Source: Planococcus beigongshangi (lineage in GTDB: Bacteria > Bacillota > Bacilli > Bacillales_A > Planococcaceae). Taken from it: a DNA stretch of 64,000 nt. A program made the position numbers and the translations under genes. The notes under the pieces were generated by a model. It saw nothing but the letters and a program-made list of their open reading frames with translations, had not been told where the DNA came from and did no database searches. Positions 17,949-25,757 of the stretch are shown here, in pieces; position 1 is the first letter of the stretch, and each line of letters begins with the position of its first letter. The stretch is taken from positions 799,507 to 863,506 of the forward strand of contig NZ_JADHDU010000001.1 in assembly GCF_016820495.1 (NCBI RefSeq), written 5' to 3'.

Positions 17949-18331
17949 CGCTTTTCTTATTGTCCAGACTCCGCCGACCCAGTTCCTCGAGTCGCTTCGG
18001 TTTCAGCTGCAATGGCAGAGAGCGCCATTTCCACTAAGCCTTCCAGCGCTTGTCGGAACTGAACGGGTGTCGTCGCTTTTCTTATTGTCCAGCCTCGAAC
18101 GGCCCAGCTCTTCGGTCCTAAACCTGTCCAGCTATGTGGCAAAGGACGCCACTTCGCTGTTCTGTCTTAGGTCTGTCAGAGCTAAACGGGCGTTCTCGCT
18201 TTTCTTATTGTCCAGACTCGAACGGCCCAGCTCTTCGGTCCTAAACCAGTCCAGCTATGTGGCAAAGGACGCCACTTCGCTGTTCTGTCTTAGGTCTGTC
18301 AGAGCTAAACGGGCGTTCTCGCTTTTCTTAT
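17949..18331 (+). repeat. Tandem repeat array, 123-125 bp units
   Basis: Three units begin at 17949, 18074 and 18197, each with CGCTTTTCTTATTGTCCAG, and a fourth is cut off at 18331. Units 2 and 3 (123 bp) differ at only two positions; unit 1 is divergent. Each unit carries an inner stem (GTGGC/GCCAC in units 2-3, TGGC/GCCA in unit 1) inside an outer stem (CCTAA/TTAGG or GGTTT/AAGCC). An open frame of 143 codons runs through but is a by-product of the repeat. Reverse-oriented relatives occur at 63.5 kb and a fragment at 40.0 kb. The gap 17832-18391 holds no gene. Confidence 0.88.
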
Positions 18332-18361
18332 TTGCAATTGCCCGAAAATGTTCGGTATAGT
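18332..18361 (+). promoter_or_regulatory. Promoter for the ymfF operon
   Basis: TTGCAA (18332-18337) and TATAGT (18356-18361) with an 18-base spacer. The spacer contains the perfect palindrome CCGAAAATGTTCGG arms (CCGAA-AATG-TTCGG, 18342-18355), a possible operator. The promoter starts directly after the repeat array. Confidence 0.55.
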
Positions 18362-18391
18362 AATAGAATGAACAATGAGAGGGGATTCATC

Positions 18392-19666
18392 ATGTTTGAA
18401 ACTATCAAGCTTGCTAAAGGCGTGAATATCCACGTTAATGAAACGACACAATTCAAAACTATAAATTTTTCCATAAAATTTAAAAGCAAATTATCGAAGG
18501 ATAAAGCGTCGGCGCGTTCGATCCTGGCAAATGTGCTTCAGCACAGCAACGAAGCCTATCCTTCGCATACGGCTTTGCGGATGGCGCTGGATGATTTATA
18601 CGGCACTTCGCTTTACATGGATTCTTCGAAACGCGGAAATGAACATATTGTCAGCTTGAATGTCGAGACAGTGAATGATCAGTATTTATCCGAAACAGGA
18701 GTACTTGAAAAAGTCATGAATCTGATGTATCTGGTGCTGTTTAAACCGAACTTGGAGAATGGCCTGTTCAAGGAATCAATCTTTCAGCGTGAGAAGAATG
18801 CTGTCAAAGAAAGGCTTGAATCGATTATCGATGATAAAACCAGATATGCCCAACAGCGCATGATGGAACTGGCCTTGTCCGATCATCCAGCGGCAATTCC
18901 GGCCAACGGATCCATCGAAGAAGTCCAGAAAATCAGCAATGAGATGCTGATGGAAGAGTATCGTTCGATGATTGAAACCAATGAAGTGGAAATCTATGCG
19001 GTCGGGGATATTAAACCTGAAATGGTTGCTGATTATTTCCGTGATTATTTCAAGTTCACGGATCGGGAAAAAACACCGGCTCCTCCGTCGATGGCATTGA
19101 CGAAACCTGCCCAGCCGCGTGTAGCTGAATTCGAAGACATGAAGCAGGGGAAACTGCACATGATGTTTTTCAGTCCGGTCACTTTCCGTGACGAGAAATT
19201 CCCTGTGATGCAATTGATGAATGGCATTTTCGGAGGCTATGCCCATTCGAAACTTTTCGTTAATATCCGTGAAAAGGAAAGTATGGCTTATTATGTGTCA
19301 AGTTCCTATTCATCCCAGTTCGGCTTGATGTTTGTACTGGCTGGAATTGACGGCAAGCTTGAAGAAAAAGCGGTCAATTTGATCCTTCAGCAATTGGAGG
19401 AAGTGAAAGCGGGCAATATCACCGAAGTCGAATTTGGACAGACAAAAGCGCTGCTGACCAATCAATTGAAGGAAGCGCTTGATTCCGCGCGCGGGCAGAT
19501 TGATATCTACGACCAGTATATGGAGCTGACTGAGGCATTCGAACCGGAATACCTGATCAGCCGCTGGGATCGTGTGACCAAAGAAGAAATTGCACAGGCC
19601 GCAAAAGACCTGAGCCTTGAAATGACGTATTTCCTTTCTGGAAAGGAGAGTGTGGCAAATGCATAA
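18392..19666 (+). CDS. ymfF: M16 peptidase-like protein YmfF (no zinc motif)
   Basis: Member of the M16 peptidase fold and partner of YmfH. The 424-residue product has the M16 layout but at the expected position reads LQHSNEAYPSH instead of HxxEH, so it is probably catalytically inactive, as in other paired M16 proteins where one subunit only shapes the chamber. The C-terminal half retains the M16 substrate-binding type segment (REKESMAYYVSSSYSS). ATG 18392 lies after GAGAGGGG; upstream frame residues fall in the repeat array and were excluded. It overlaps ymfH by eight bases. Confidence 0.88.
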   Translation: MFETIKLAKGVNIHVNETTQFKTINFSIKFKSKLSKDKASARSILANVLQHSNEAYPSHTALRMALDDLYGTSLYMDSSKRGNEHIVSLNVETVNDQYLSETGVLEKVMNLMYLVLFKPNLENGLFKESIFQREKNAVKERLESIIDDKTRYAQQRMMELALSDHPAAIPANGSIEEVQKISNEMLMEEYRSMIETNEVEIYAVGDIKPEMVADYFRDYFKFTDREKTPAPPSMALTKPAQPRVAEFEDMKQGKLHMMFFSPVTFRDEKFPVMQLMNGIFGGYAHSKLFVNIREKESMAYYVSSSYSSQFGLMFVLAGIDGKLEEKAVNLILQQLEEVKAGNITEVEFGQTKALLTNQLKEALDSARGQIDIYDQYMELTEAFEPEYLISRWDRVTKEEIAQAAKDLSLEMTYFLSGKESVANA

Positions 19667-20963
19667 AGTTGAATTCAAGCAATTGGACGAAACCTTGTAC
19701 CATGAAAAACTGGATAACGGCCTTGAAGTATATATCCTTCCTAAAAAAGGGTTTTCCAAAACCTTTGCAACTTTCACGACTAAATATGGATCGATTGATA
19801 ATCATTTTGTGCCGCGCGGCGAAACGGAAGCTATCAAAGTTCCTGACGGCATCGCACATTTCCTGGAGCATAAAATGTTCGAAAAAGAAGAAGGGGATAT
19901 TTTCCAGCAGTTTTCGAAACAAGGGGCTTCTGCCAATGCCTTTACTTCATTTACACGGACTGCCTATTTATTCTCTGCAACAGATCAAATAGAGGAGAAT
20001 GTGGAAACGCTGCTTGATTTTGTTCAGGAGCCTTATTTTACAGAAGCGACTTTGGAAAAAGAAAAAGGCATCATCGCGCAGGAAATCACCATGTATGACG
20101 ATCAGCCGGATTGGCGCCTGTATTTCGGAATCATTGAAAATATGTATGAAAAACATCCGGTTAAAATCGATATTGCCGGTACGGTGGAATCGATCCAGGA
20201 CATTACGGCCGAGCATTTATACACTTGCTATAATACCTTCTATCATCCGTCCAATATGGTGCTGTTCATTGTCGGAGCGGTTGAGCCTGAAGGGATGATG
20301 GCCTTTGTCAAAGAGAACCAGGCCAGAAAAACATTTGAGGAAGCGCATGAAATTGAACGCTTTTTCCCGGAAGAACGCATGGAAGCGGCCATTAAGGACC
20401 GTGTGCTTGAAATGAGCGTCCAGAAGCCGAAAGTATTTGTCGGCATCAAACCCGAAAAACTGGATTTCGAAGGTGAAGAAATGCTGAAGCACGAGCTGGC
20501 GGCAGAACTTGCTTTTGAAATGCTCTTTGGACGGACATCCGATTTCTACCATCATGCCTATGAAAAGAATTGGATCGATGAGTCCTATTCTTTCGATTAT
20601 TCTCTTGAAAATGGCTTCGGATATGCAATTATCGGTTCAGACACGGCGGAACCAAAGGTCCTAGCCGAAGAAATCAAGAAAACAATCGCGGCGGCTGCAG
20701 AAAAATGGCCGTTCGGACAAGAGGACCTTGACCGCATGCGCCGCAAGAAAATCGGTTTTTTCCTGCGGGCTTTAAATTCTCCGGAATTTATTGCCAATCA
20801 ATTTACACGCTATACATTCAATGGCATGAATCTTTTCGACGTTGTACCGGCTCTGGAAAAAATGGAAGTGGCCGATCTTCAAAAAGCCTTTTCACTGGTC
20901 AGTGCTGAAAGCCAGCAGTCCGTCTTTACTATCCTTTCTCCAGATAAGAAGGAAGCGGAGTGA
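19659..20963 (+). CDS. ymfH: M16 zinc peptidase YmfH
   Basis: Active partner of YmfF. The 434 residues contain HFLEH at 67-71, the inverted zinc motif, and the downstream EKEKGIIAQEI segment that supplies the third ligand. Early sequence YHEKLDNGLEVYILPKKGFSKT is typical of this subfamily. ATG 19659 has AAAGGAG nine bases upstream inside the ymfF end; the in-frame GTG at 19650 lies on the ribosome binding site. A GTGA overlap couples it to ymfI. In B. subtilis this pair lies in the same ymf cluster. The substrate is unknown. Confidence 0.9.
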   Translation: MHKVEFKQLDETLYHEKLDNGLEVYILPKKGFSKTFATFTTKYGSIDNHFVPRGETEAIKVPDGIAHFLEHKMFEKEEGDIFQQFSKQGASANAFTSFTRTAYLFSATDQIEENVETLLDFVQEPYFTEATLEKEKGIIAQEITMYDDQPDWRLYFGIIENMYEKHPVKIDIAGTVESIQDITAEHLYTCYNTFYHPSNMVLFIVGAVEPEGMMAFVKENQARKTFEEAHEIERFFPEERMEAAIKDRVLEMSVQKPKVFVGIKPEKLDFEGEEMLKHELAAELAFEMLFGRTSDFYHHAYEKNWIDESYSFDYSLENGFGYAIIGSDTAEPKVLAEEIKKTIAAAAEKWPFGQEDLDRMRRKKIGFFLRALNSPEFIANQFTRYTFNGMNLFDVVPALEKMEVADLQKAFSLVSAESQQSVFTILSPDKKEAE

Positions 20964-21682
20964 AAAAGTTCGCTCTTGTGATGGGAGCTTCCGGAGAACT
21001 TGGCGGCAGCATCGCACGAACGCTTGCTGAATCAGGTTGGTCGCTTTATCTGCACTGGAATGCGAACCCGCCGGCTGAAGTGGCGTCCTATCTTAGAGAG
21101 GCGTATCCGGAGCTTGAATTTATCGAAGTCCATGCCGATCTTTCACTGCCGGAAGCATCAGCTAAATTGGCTGCCCAAATCTTTGATGTATCCTGCATCG
21201 TAGTCGCGAATGGACATGCGCTCGTCAAGATGCTGATTGATACGGATGATGCTGAATGGGATAAATTGTGGAATGTGCACGTTAAAAGTCCGGTTTCCGC
21301 CATTCGTCGATTATCACCGGTTCTATTGCGTCATCCAAAATCCTATATTGTGGTAATTTCTTCTATCTGGGGTGAGATTGGCGCATCCATGGAAACCGCC
21401 TATTCTTCCGTCAAAGGAGCTCAACTGGCATTCGTAAAAGCTTTCGCGAAAGAAATGGCTCCTTCCGGAACCCGGGTCAACGCTGTTGCACCCGGGTTTA
21501 TCATGACGAAAATGAACAGCGGATTTTCAGTTGACGAAGTCGAATCGCTGCGGGAAGAGATTCCACTGGGACTTGGAAAACCGCAGGATGTAGCGGATGC
21601 AGTCGATTTTCTGGTCAGCGGGAAAGCTGATTATATAACGGGGCAGACTTTGAGGGTTAATGGCGGCTGGCATATGCAATAA
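20960..21682 (+). CDS. ymfI: Short-chain dehydrogenase/reductase YmfI
   Basis: NAD(P)-dependent oxidoreductase of the SDR family, 240 residues. It has the cofactor motif GASGELGGSIA at 9-19, a catalytic serine in ISSIWGE (134-135) and Y148-x-x-x-K152 (YSSVK), and ends with the FabG-like YITGQTLRVNGGWHM. The asparagine of the NAG motif is replaced by VVANGHA. GTG 20960 overlaps the ymfH stop. Sequence resembles 3-oxoacyl-ACP reductases, but the substrate is not known. Confidence 0.88.
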   Translation: MKKFALVMGASGELGGSIARTLAESGWSLYLHWNANPPAEVASYLREAYPELEFIEVHADLSLPEASAKLAAQIFDVSCIVVANGHALVKMLIDTDDAEWDKLWNVHVKSPVSAIRRLSPVLLRHPKSYIVVISSIWGEIGASMETAYSSVKGAQLAFVKAFAKEMAPSGTRVNAVAPGFIMTKMNSGFSVDEVESLREEIPLGLGKPQDVADAVDFLVSGKADYITGQTLRVNGGWHMQ

Positions 21683-21789
21683 GCTTTCGTGATTCTTTCC
21701 GTCAAGCCTTTTCTTGCACCCCTAAATCAGCTATTATAAGAGAATAGGCATATTTACTAAAAAATTGACGGCGAAAGGTCGGACGCTCA

Positions 21790-22581
21790 ATGAGAGAATG
21801 GTATTTTGAATACGAAATTCAAGTGAACCGTCCGGGTTTGCTGGGAGATATAGCTTCACTTCTTGGGATGTTGCGTGTCAATATCGTCACGATCAACGGT
21901 GTGGACCAAGGCAGGCGCGGAATGCTGCTGCGCGCAGAACATGATGTTCAGCTGGAGCGATTCGAGCAGATCGTGTCGACAATCGAGACGATTGCAGTAA
22001 CCAAATTCCGTGAACCGAAGTTGCGGGATATCCTTGCGGTCCGTCACGGCCGTTATATTCAGCGTGATGCAGACGACCGGAAGACATTCCGCTTTGTAAG
22101 GGATGAACTCGGTCTGCTGGTTGATTTCATGGCAGAGATCTTCAAACAGGAAGGCCATAAACTGGTCGGCCTCCGTGGCATGCCGCGGGTGGGGAAAACG
22201 GAATCCATCGTTGCTGCGAGTGTCAGCGCCAATAAGAAATGGATTTTCCTGTCCTCGACGATGATCAAGCAGACTGTCAGGAATCAGCTGATGGGCGATG
22301 AATTCAATGAAAACAATATCTTCATCTTGGACGGCATCGTCACGCGCCGTGCCCATGACGAGCGGCATATGCAGCTGGTGAGGGAAATGATGCGCATGCC
22401 GACGATTAAAGTGGTCGAGCATCCTGACATGTTCATACAGCAATCAGAGTATAATATAGAAGATTTCGATTATATCATTGAACTGCGCCATCATCCGGAT
22501 GAGGAAATTACGTATGAAATAATGGAGAAGAACAATCAAAGCCAAATGGGCGGAATGTTTGGCGGAGGGTTTAATTTTTAG
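21790..22581 (+). CDS. ymfK: DUF3388 protein YmfK: ACT-like domain plus P-loop-like segment
   Basis: Conserved Bacillales protein of unknown function, 263 residues. The N-terminal 75 residues look like an ACT ligand-binding domain (EIQVNRPGLLGDIASLLGML...NIVTINGV). The remainder has GMPRVGKT near 130-137, resembling a Walker A motif, followed by beta-strand and acidic segments (NNIFILDGIV). The last residues are glycine-rich (QMGGMFGGGFNF). The small ymfJ gene present before ymfK in B. subtilis is absent. A GAAAGG lies about 13 bases before ATG, a rather distant site. Family assignment is strong, function open. Confidence 0.85.
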   Translation: MREWYFEYEIQVNRPGLLGDIASLLGMLRVNIVTINGVDQGRRGMLLRAEHDVQLERFEQIVSTIETIAVTKFREPKLRDILAVRHGRYIQRDADDRKTFRFVRDELGLLVDFMAEIFKQEGHKLVGLRGMPRVGKTESIVAASVSANKKWIFLSSTMIKQTVRNQLMGDEFNENNIFILDGIVTRRAHDERHMQLVREMMRMPTIKVVEHPDMFIQQSEYNIEDFDYIIELRHHPDEEITYEIMEKNNQSQMGGMFGGGFNF

Positions 22582-22598
22582 GCAGGCAGGTGATCGTG

Positions 22599-23471
22599 TT
22601 GAATGAATTGGGTACTCGCCTGAAAGAAGCGAGAATCGCTAAAGGTTACAGCCTGGAGGACTTGCAGGATGTGACAAAAATACAGAAACGTTATTTGGCG
22701 GGAATTGAAGAAGGCAATTACAGCATGATGCCTGGCCAATTCTACGTCCGGGCATTCATCAAGCAATATGCAGAAGCTGTTGGTTTGAATGCCGATGAAT
22801 TGCTGGAGCAGCATAAATCGGAAATGCCGGAAACGTCGAAGGAACAAGTGTCACCATCGATGGCAGCGCCGGTGCAATCACGCAGGCAATCGATATCGAG
22901 GTCGTCTTCCAGCAGGATAAATGAGAAAATGCCGATGGTCATCGTGGCCTTATTCATCGTCTTGATCTTGTTTGTGATGTGGTTGTTCTATTATATGGCG
23001 ACACGGGATGATGCACCGGGTGAAGAAGCTGTAAATGATGATGGTCTTCAATACGAAGCACCAGGTGATGAATCGGCTCCGGCTGGCGGCGAAGAAGCTG
23101 AAGAAGAGCCGGCTGAAGAAGATGCCGGTGAGGAAGAACCCACAGAACCGGAGACATCCATGACCGTTTCAGGTACAGATGGCCAAACGACGACTTTCGC
23201 CTGGACAGGACCTGCTGAGCGGGAACTGGTTATCAACGTTTCTGGCCGCTCATGGGTGGCAGTGACTGATAACAGTCAGGCGGATCTGACGCCTCCGCGG
23301 GAAATGCAGGCTGGTGAAAGTGCAAGCATAGATCTTACTGGTCAATCGTATGTGCGGGTCCGTCTCGGTGCAACTCCGAATGTCGAGCTTACACTGAACG
23401 GTGAACCGATCGAATATCAGCAGAATCTGACAACGCAAAACATCGTCATTGAATTTACAGACGCACAATAG
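22599..23471 (+). CDS. rodZ: RodZ-like helix-turn-helix membrane protein (YmfM)
   Basis: Morphogenetic protein that links MreB filaments to the cell wall elongation machinery. The 290 residues have a cytoplasmic HTH (LGTRLKEARIAKGYSLEDL...KRYLAGIEEGNY), a basic stretch, one membrane helix (about 111-134, MVIVALFIVLILFVMWLFYYMA), a very acidic Glu/Pro linker (about 140-190), and a C-terminal DUF4115 beta domain. TTG 22599 was chosen because it gives MNELGTRLKEAR like homologues and has AGGTGAT at the right distance; GTG 22596 is possible. Its stop lies inside a terminator hairpin. Confidence 0.88.
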   Translation: MNELGTRLKEARIAKGYSLEDLQDVTKIQKRYLAGIEEGNYSMMPGQFYVRAFIKQYAEAVGLNADELLEQHKSEMPETSKEQVSPSMAAPVQSRRQSISRSSSSRINEKMPMVIVALFIVLILFVMWLFYYMATRDDAPGEEAVNDDGLQYEAPGDESAPAGGEEAEEEPAEEDAGEEEPTEPETSMTVSGTDGQTTTFAWTGPAERELVINVSGRSWVAVTDNSQADLTPPREMQAGESASIDLTGQSYVRVRLGATPNVELTLNGEPIEYQQNLTTQNIVIEFTDAQ

Positions 23472-23496
23472 CCATCTAAAAAGATGGCTATTTTTC
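23468..23496 (+). terminator. rodZ terminator
   Basis: ATAGCCATCT (23468-23477), AAAA loop, AGATGGCTAT (23482-23491), T5C. The rodZ stop codon is in the left arm. It lies 13 bases before the pgsA ribosome binding site. Confidence 0.88.
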
Positions 23497-23521
23497 TTGA
23501 AGGTATGAAAGGAGAAACAAC

Positions 23522-24100
23522 ATGAATATACCAAATAAAATTACCGTTTCACGCATTTTATTAATACCGGTCTTTATGCTTTTCATGCTGAATGATTTTG
23601 GCTGGGGCGAAATGACATTATTCGGAGCGACTCTGCCCGTCAGTCATTTTATCGGAGGACTTATTTTTATCTTTGCTTCATTGACCGATTGGGTTGATGG
23701 ATTCTATGCACGTAAATACAATCTGGTGACGACATTCGGTAAATTCCTGGATCCGCTAGCTGATAAATTGCTTGTTTCTGCCGCATTGATCATTTTGGTG
23801 GAACTCGGGTTTGCACCAGCCTGGATCGTCATCATCATCATCAGCCGTGAATTTGCGGTAACCGGATTGCGTCTTGTATTGGCGGGCGAAGGAGAAGTTG
23901 TCGCTGCCGGCGGTCTCGGCAAAATCAAGACCACTGCACAGATCTTAGCGATCGCTTCACTGCTGCTGTATGACATGATCTTCACATTGCTGGGTATACC
24001 GTTCGGAATGATCATGCTGTATATTGCTTTGATCTTCACGATCTGGTCCGGCTGGGATTATTTCTACGCCAACCGGAAGGCATTGCTAGCTTCTAAATAA
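23522..24100 (+). CDS. pgsA: CDP-diacylglycerol-glycerol-3-phosphate 3-phosphatidyltransferase
   Basis: Makes phosphatidylglycerol phosphate from CDP-diacylglycerol, the committed step to phosphatidylglycerol. The 192-residue integral membrane protein has the full CDP-alcohol phosphotransferase motif in DWVDGFYARKYN...FGKFLDPLADKLL (DG-x2-AR-x8-G-x3-D-x3-D) and further hydrophobic helices. Start MNIPNKITVSRI is standard for the family; ATG follows AAAGGAG. It sits between rodZ and cinA, as in B. subtilis. Confidence 0.95.
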   Translation: MNIPNKITVSRILLIPVFMLFMLNDFGWGEMTLFGATLPVSHFIGGLIFIFASLTDWVDGFYARKYNLVTTFGKFLDPLADKLLVSAALIILVELGFAPAWIVIIIISREFAVTGLRLVLAGEGEVVAAGGLGKIKTTAQILAIASLLLYDMIFTLLGIPFGMIMLYIALIFTIWSGWDYFYANRKALLASK

Positions 24101-24139
24101 GAACAAAAATTTTCTGCTAAATATCTAGAAGATAAGAAT

Positions 24140-24287
24140 ATGCTTTCATATTACGCTTCGGCGCTTAGGACAAAGCTCCCGTAATAAGCCGAGAAGAGCA
24201 CTCGGACGAAGTGCAACAAGTCCGAGTTAGCTCAGCGCAAGCCACCAGGAAAGCGTAGCTGTTTTGCGGAATATCGGTTATTATAGT
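24140..24287 (+). repeat. Structured intergenic element, short copy (A)
   Basis: Shares with the longer copies at 45.2 and 59.6 kb the left end (CGCTTCGGCGCTT-like), the core AATAAGCCGAGAAGAGCAC, the stem ACTCGGAC/GTCCGAGT and the right end GCTGTTTTGCGGAATATCG. The middle is missing. The join occurs at CACTCG, a short sequence present at both ends of the missing part in the long copies, so a deletion between direct repeats is likely. It ends about 43 bases before cinA. A TATAGT at 24282 could serve as a -10. Confidence 0.8.
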
Positions 24288-24330
24288 TTTTATTTCAACT
24301 CATATATGCAACAGAAAGGGGCACGCCGGA

Positions 24331-25566
24331 ATGAATGCAGAAATCATCGCAGTGGGTTCGGAACTCCTGCTTGGACAGATTACGAATACGAATGCCCGTT
24401 TCGTTTCCAGCCATCTTGCTGAAATCGGCATCAATGTTTATTACCATACGGTAGTCGGTGATAATCCCGACCGTCTTGAACAGGCGATCAGAATCGCTGA
24501 GAGCCGCGCAGACCTGATTATTTTCTCCGGGGGACTTGGCCCGACAAAAGATGACCTGACGAAGGAAACGATCGCGCGCCATCTCGGTACGACGCTCGCC
24601 ATGGACGAAGACGCGATGGAATCGATCGAAGCTTATTTTGCACGCGCAAAACGGCCCATGACGGAAAATAACCGAAAGCAGGCGTTGATCTTGAAGGACA
24701 GTGAAGTGCTTGTCAATCATAATGGCATGGCGCCGGGGATGTTCTATAAACATGACAGCCGGATATACATCCTGCTGCCCGGACCGCCGCATGAAATCGA
24801 GCCGATGTTCCAGTTCGAGGCAAAACCGAAACTGATCCGTCTTCTTAATAAGGAGAATGTCATCGTGTCCCATGTTCTCCGTTTCTACGGAATTGGTGAA
24901 GCGGAACTAGAACACCGCCTTGACCATATTCTGGAGAAGCAGACGAATCCGACGATCGCACCATTGGCGTCTGCCAGCGAAGTGACACTACGCATCACGG
25001 CGAAAACGGATACGGCGGAGGAGGCTTGGAAGCTGATCAATGAAGCGAAAGAAGAGATTCTTGAAGTCGTCGGCGAATATCTTTATGGCTACGATGACGA
25101 TTCATTGACAACTCGTGCTGTGGATCTATTGAAAGAACAGGACAAGACGATTGCGGCAGCTGAAAGCCTCACTGCAGGACTGTTTCAGTCAGAGCTAGCC
25201 TCTGTACCGGGTGCAAGTTCAGTTCTCGCAGGCGGAGTCATTGCATATAATGAAGAAATTAAAATCAGCCAGCTTGAAATTGATGAAGAGCTGCTGAAAA
25301 CATACGGGGTTGTCAGTGAAGAAACAGCACTTGCGATGGCAGGGAATGTACGCCGTAAATTCGGAACGGATTACGGTGTCGGCCTCACAGGCGTTGCAGG
25401 ACCCGATGCACACGGCGGCCAGCCTGCAGGTACTGTATGGATTGCCATAGCTTCTGATGCCGGAAGTGAGGCCTTTAAACTGGAACTGTCGGGAATGCGC
25501 AATACAAATCGCATCCGCACAGTGAAACTGACTTTACATTATCTGATACGAACACTAACACGGTAA
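24331..25566 (+). CDS. cinA: CinA-family protein: MoaB-like domain plus PncC deamidase domain
   Basis: The 411-residue protein joins an N-terminal COG1058 molybdopterin-binding-like domain (AVGSELLLGQITNTNARFVS; FSGGLGPTKDDLT), known in some species as a pyrophosphatase acting on ADP-ribose or NAD derivatives, to a C-terminal PncC domain (AAAESLTAGLFQSELASVPGAS; GLTGVAGPDAHGG), an NMN deamidase fold. In B. subtilis and Streptococcus cinA is cotranscribed with recA, but here a 16-pair terminator separates them. ATG follows GAAAGGGG. The short structured repeat lies immediately upstream. Confidence 0.93.
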   Translation: MNAEIIAVGSELLLGQITNTNARFVSSHLAEIGINVYYHTVVGDNPDRLEQAIRIAESRADLIIFSGGLGPTKDDLTKETIARHLGTTLAMDEDAMESIEAYFARAKRPMTENNRKQALILKDSEVLVNHNGMAPGMFYKHDSRIYILLPGPPHEIEPMFQFEAKPKLIRLLNKENVIVSHVLRFYGIGEAELEHRLDHILEKQTNPTIAPLASASEVTLRITAKTDTAEEAWKLINEAKEEILEVVGEYLYGYDDDSLTTRAVDLLKEQDKTIAAAESLTAGLFQSELASVPGASSVLAGGVIAYNEEIKISQLEIDEELLKTYGVVSEETALAMAGNVRRKFGTDYGVGLTGVAGPDAHGGQPAGTVWIAIASDAGSEAFKLELSGMRNTNRIRTVKLTLHYLIRTLTR

Positions 25567-25601
25567 GAAAACGCGCAAAATAAATTTTTGCGCGTTTTCT
25601 T
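25565..25601 (+). terminator. cinA terminator
   Basis: AAGAAAACGCGCAAAA (25565-25580), loop TAAAT, TTTTGCGCGTTTTCTT (25586-25601). Sixteen perfect pairs. It starts within the cinA stop codon. Its symmetric A/T flanks could also work in reverse. Confidence 0.93.
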
Positions 25602-25662
25602 ATGCCAAAATTCGGTTATGGTCTTTATAGGGCATTTAAAAATGATTTTTCGAATACGAACA

Positions 25663-25676
25663 CGAATAAACGTTCG
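25663..25676. promoter_or_regulatory. LexA (SOS) box of recA
   Basis: CGAATAAACGTTCG matches the Bacillus LexA consensus CGAAC-N4-GTTCG at nine of ten positions. It lies eight bases upstream of the recA -35, a position where LexA would block promoter access. lexA itself is in this window. Confidence 0.85.
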
Positions 25677-25684
25677 CTTTTTTC

Positions 25685-25713
25685 TTGTGTATTTCTCAAT
25701 AACCTAGTATACT
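25685..25713 (+). promoter_or_regulatory. recA promoter
   Basis: TTGTGT (25685-25690), 17-base spacer, TATACT (25708-25713). Start of transcription is expected near 25720, leaving about a 38-base leader. Confidence 0.75.
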
Positions 25714-25757
25714 AGAAACAGGTAGAAAATTGGTTTTAACTAAGAGGAGGATTTCTT

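Noticed and set aside
17949..18331. CRISPR array
   Set aside because: Units are about 123 bp and almost identical throughout, with no short repeat and unique spacers, and no cas genes are nearby.
17929..18360. Open frame of 143 codons through the tandem repeat array
   Set aside because: Its sequence is itself a repeat translated twice, there is no ribosome binding site, and related arrays are not open in the same frame. It is a by-product of the repeat.
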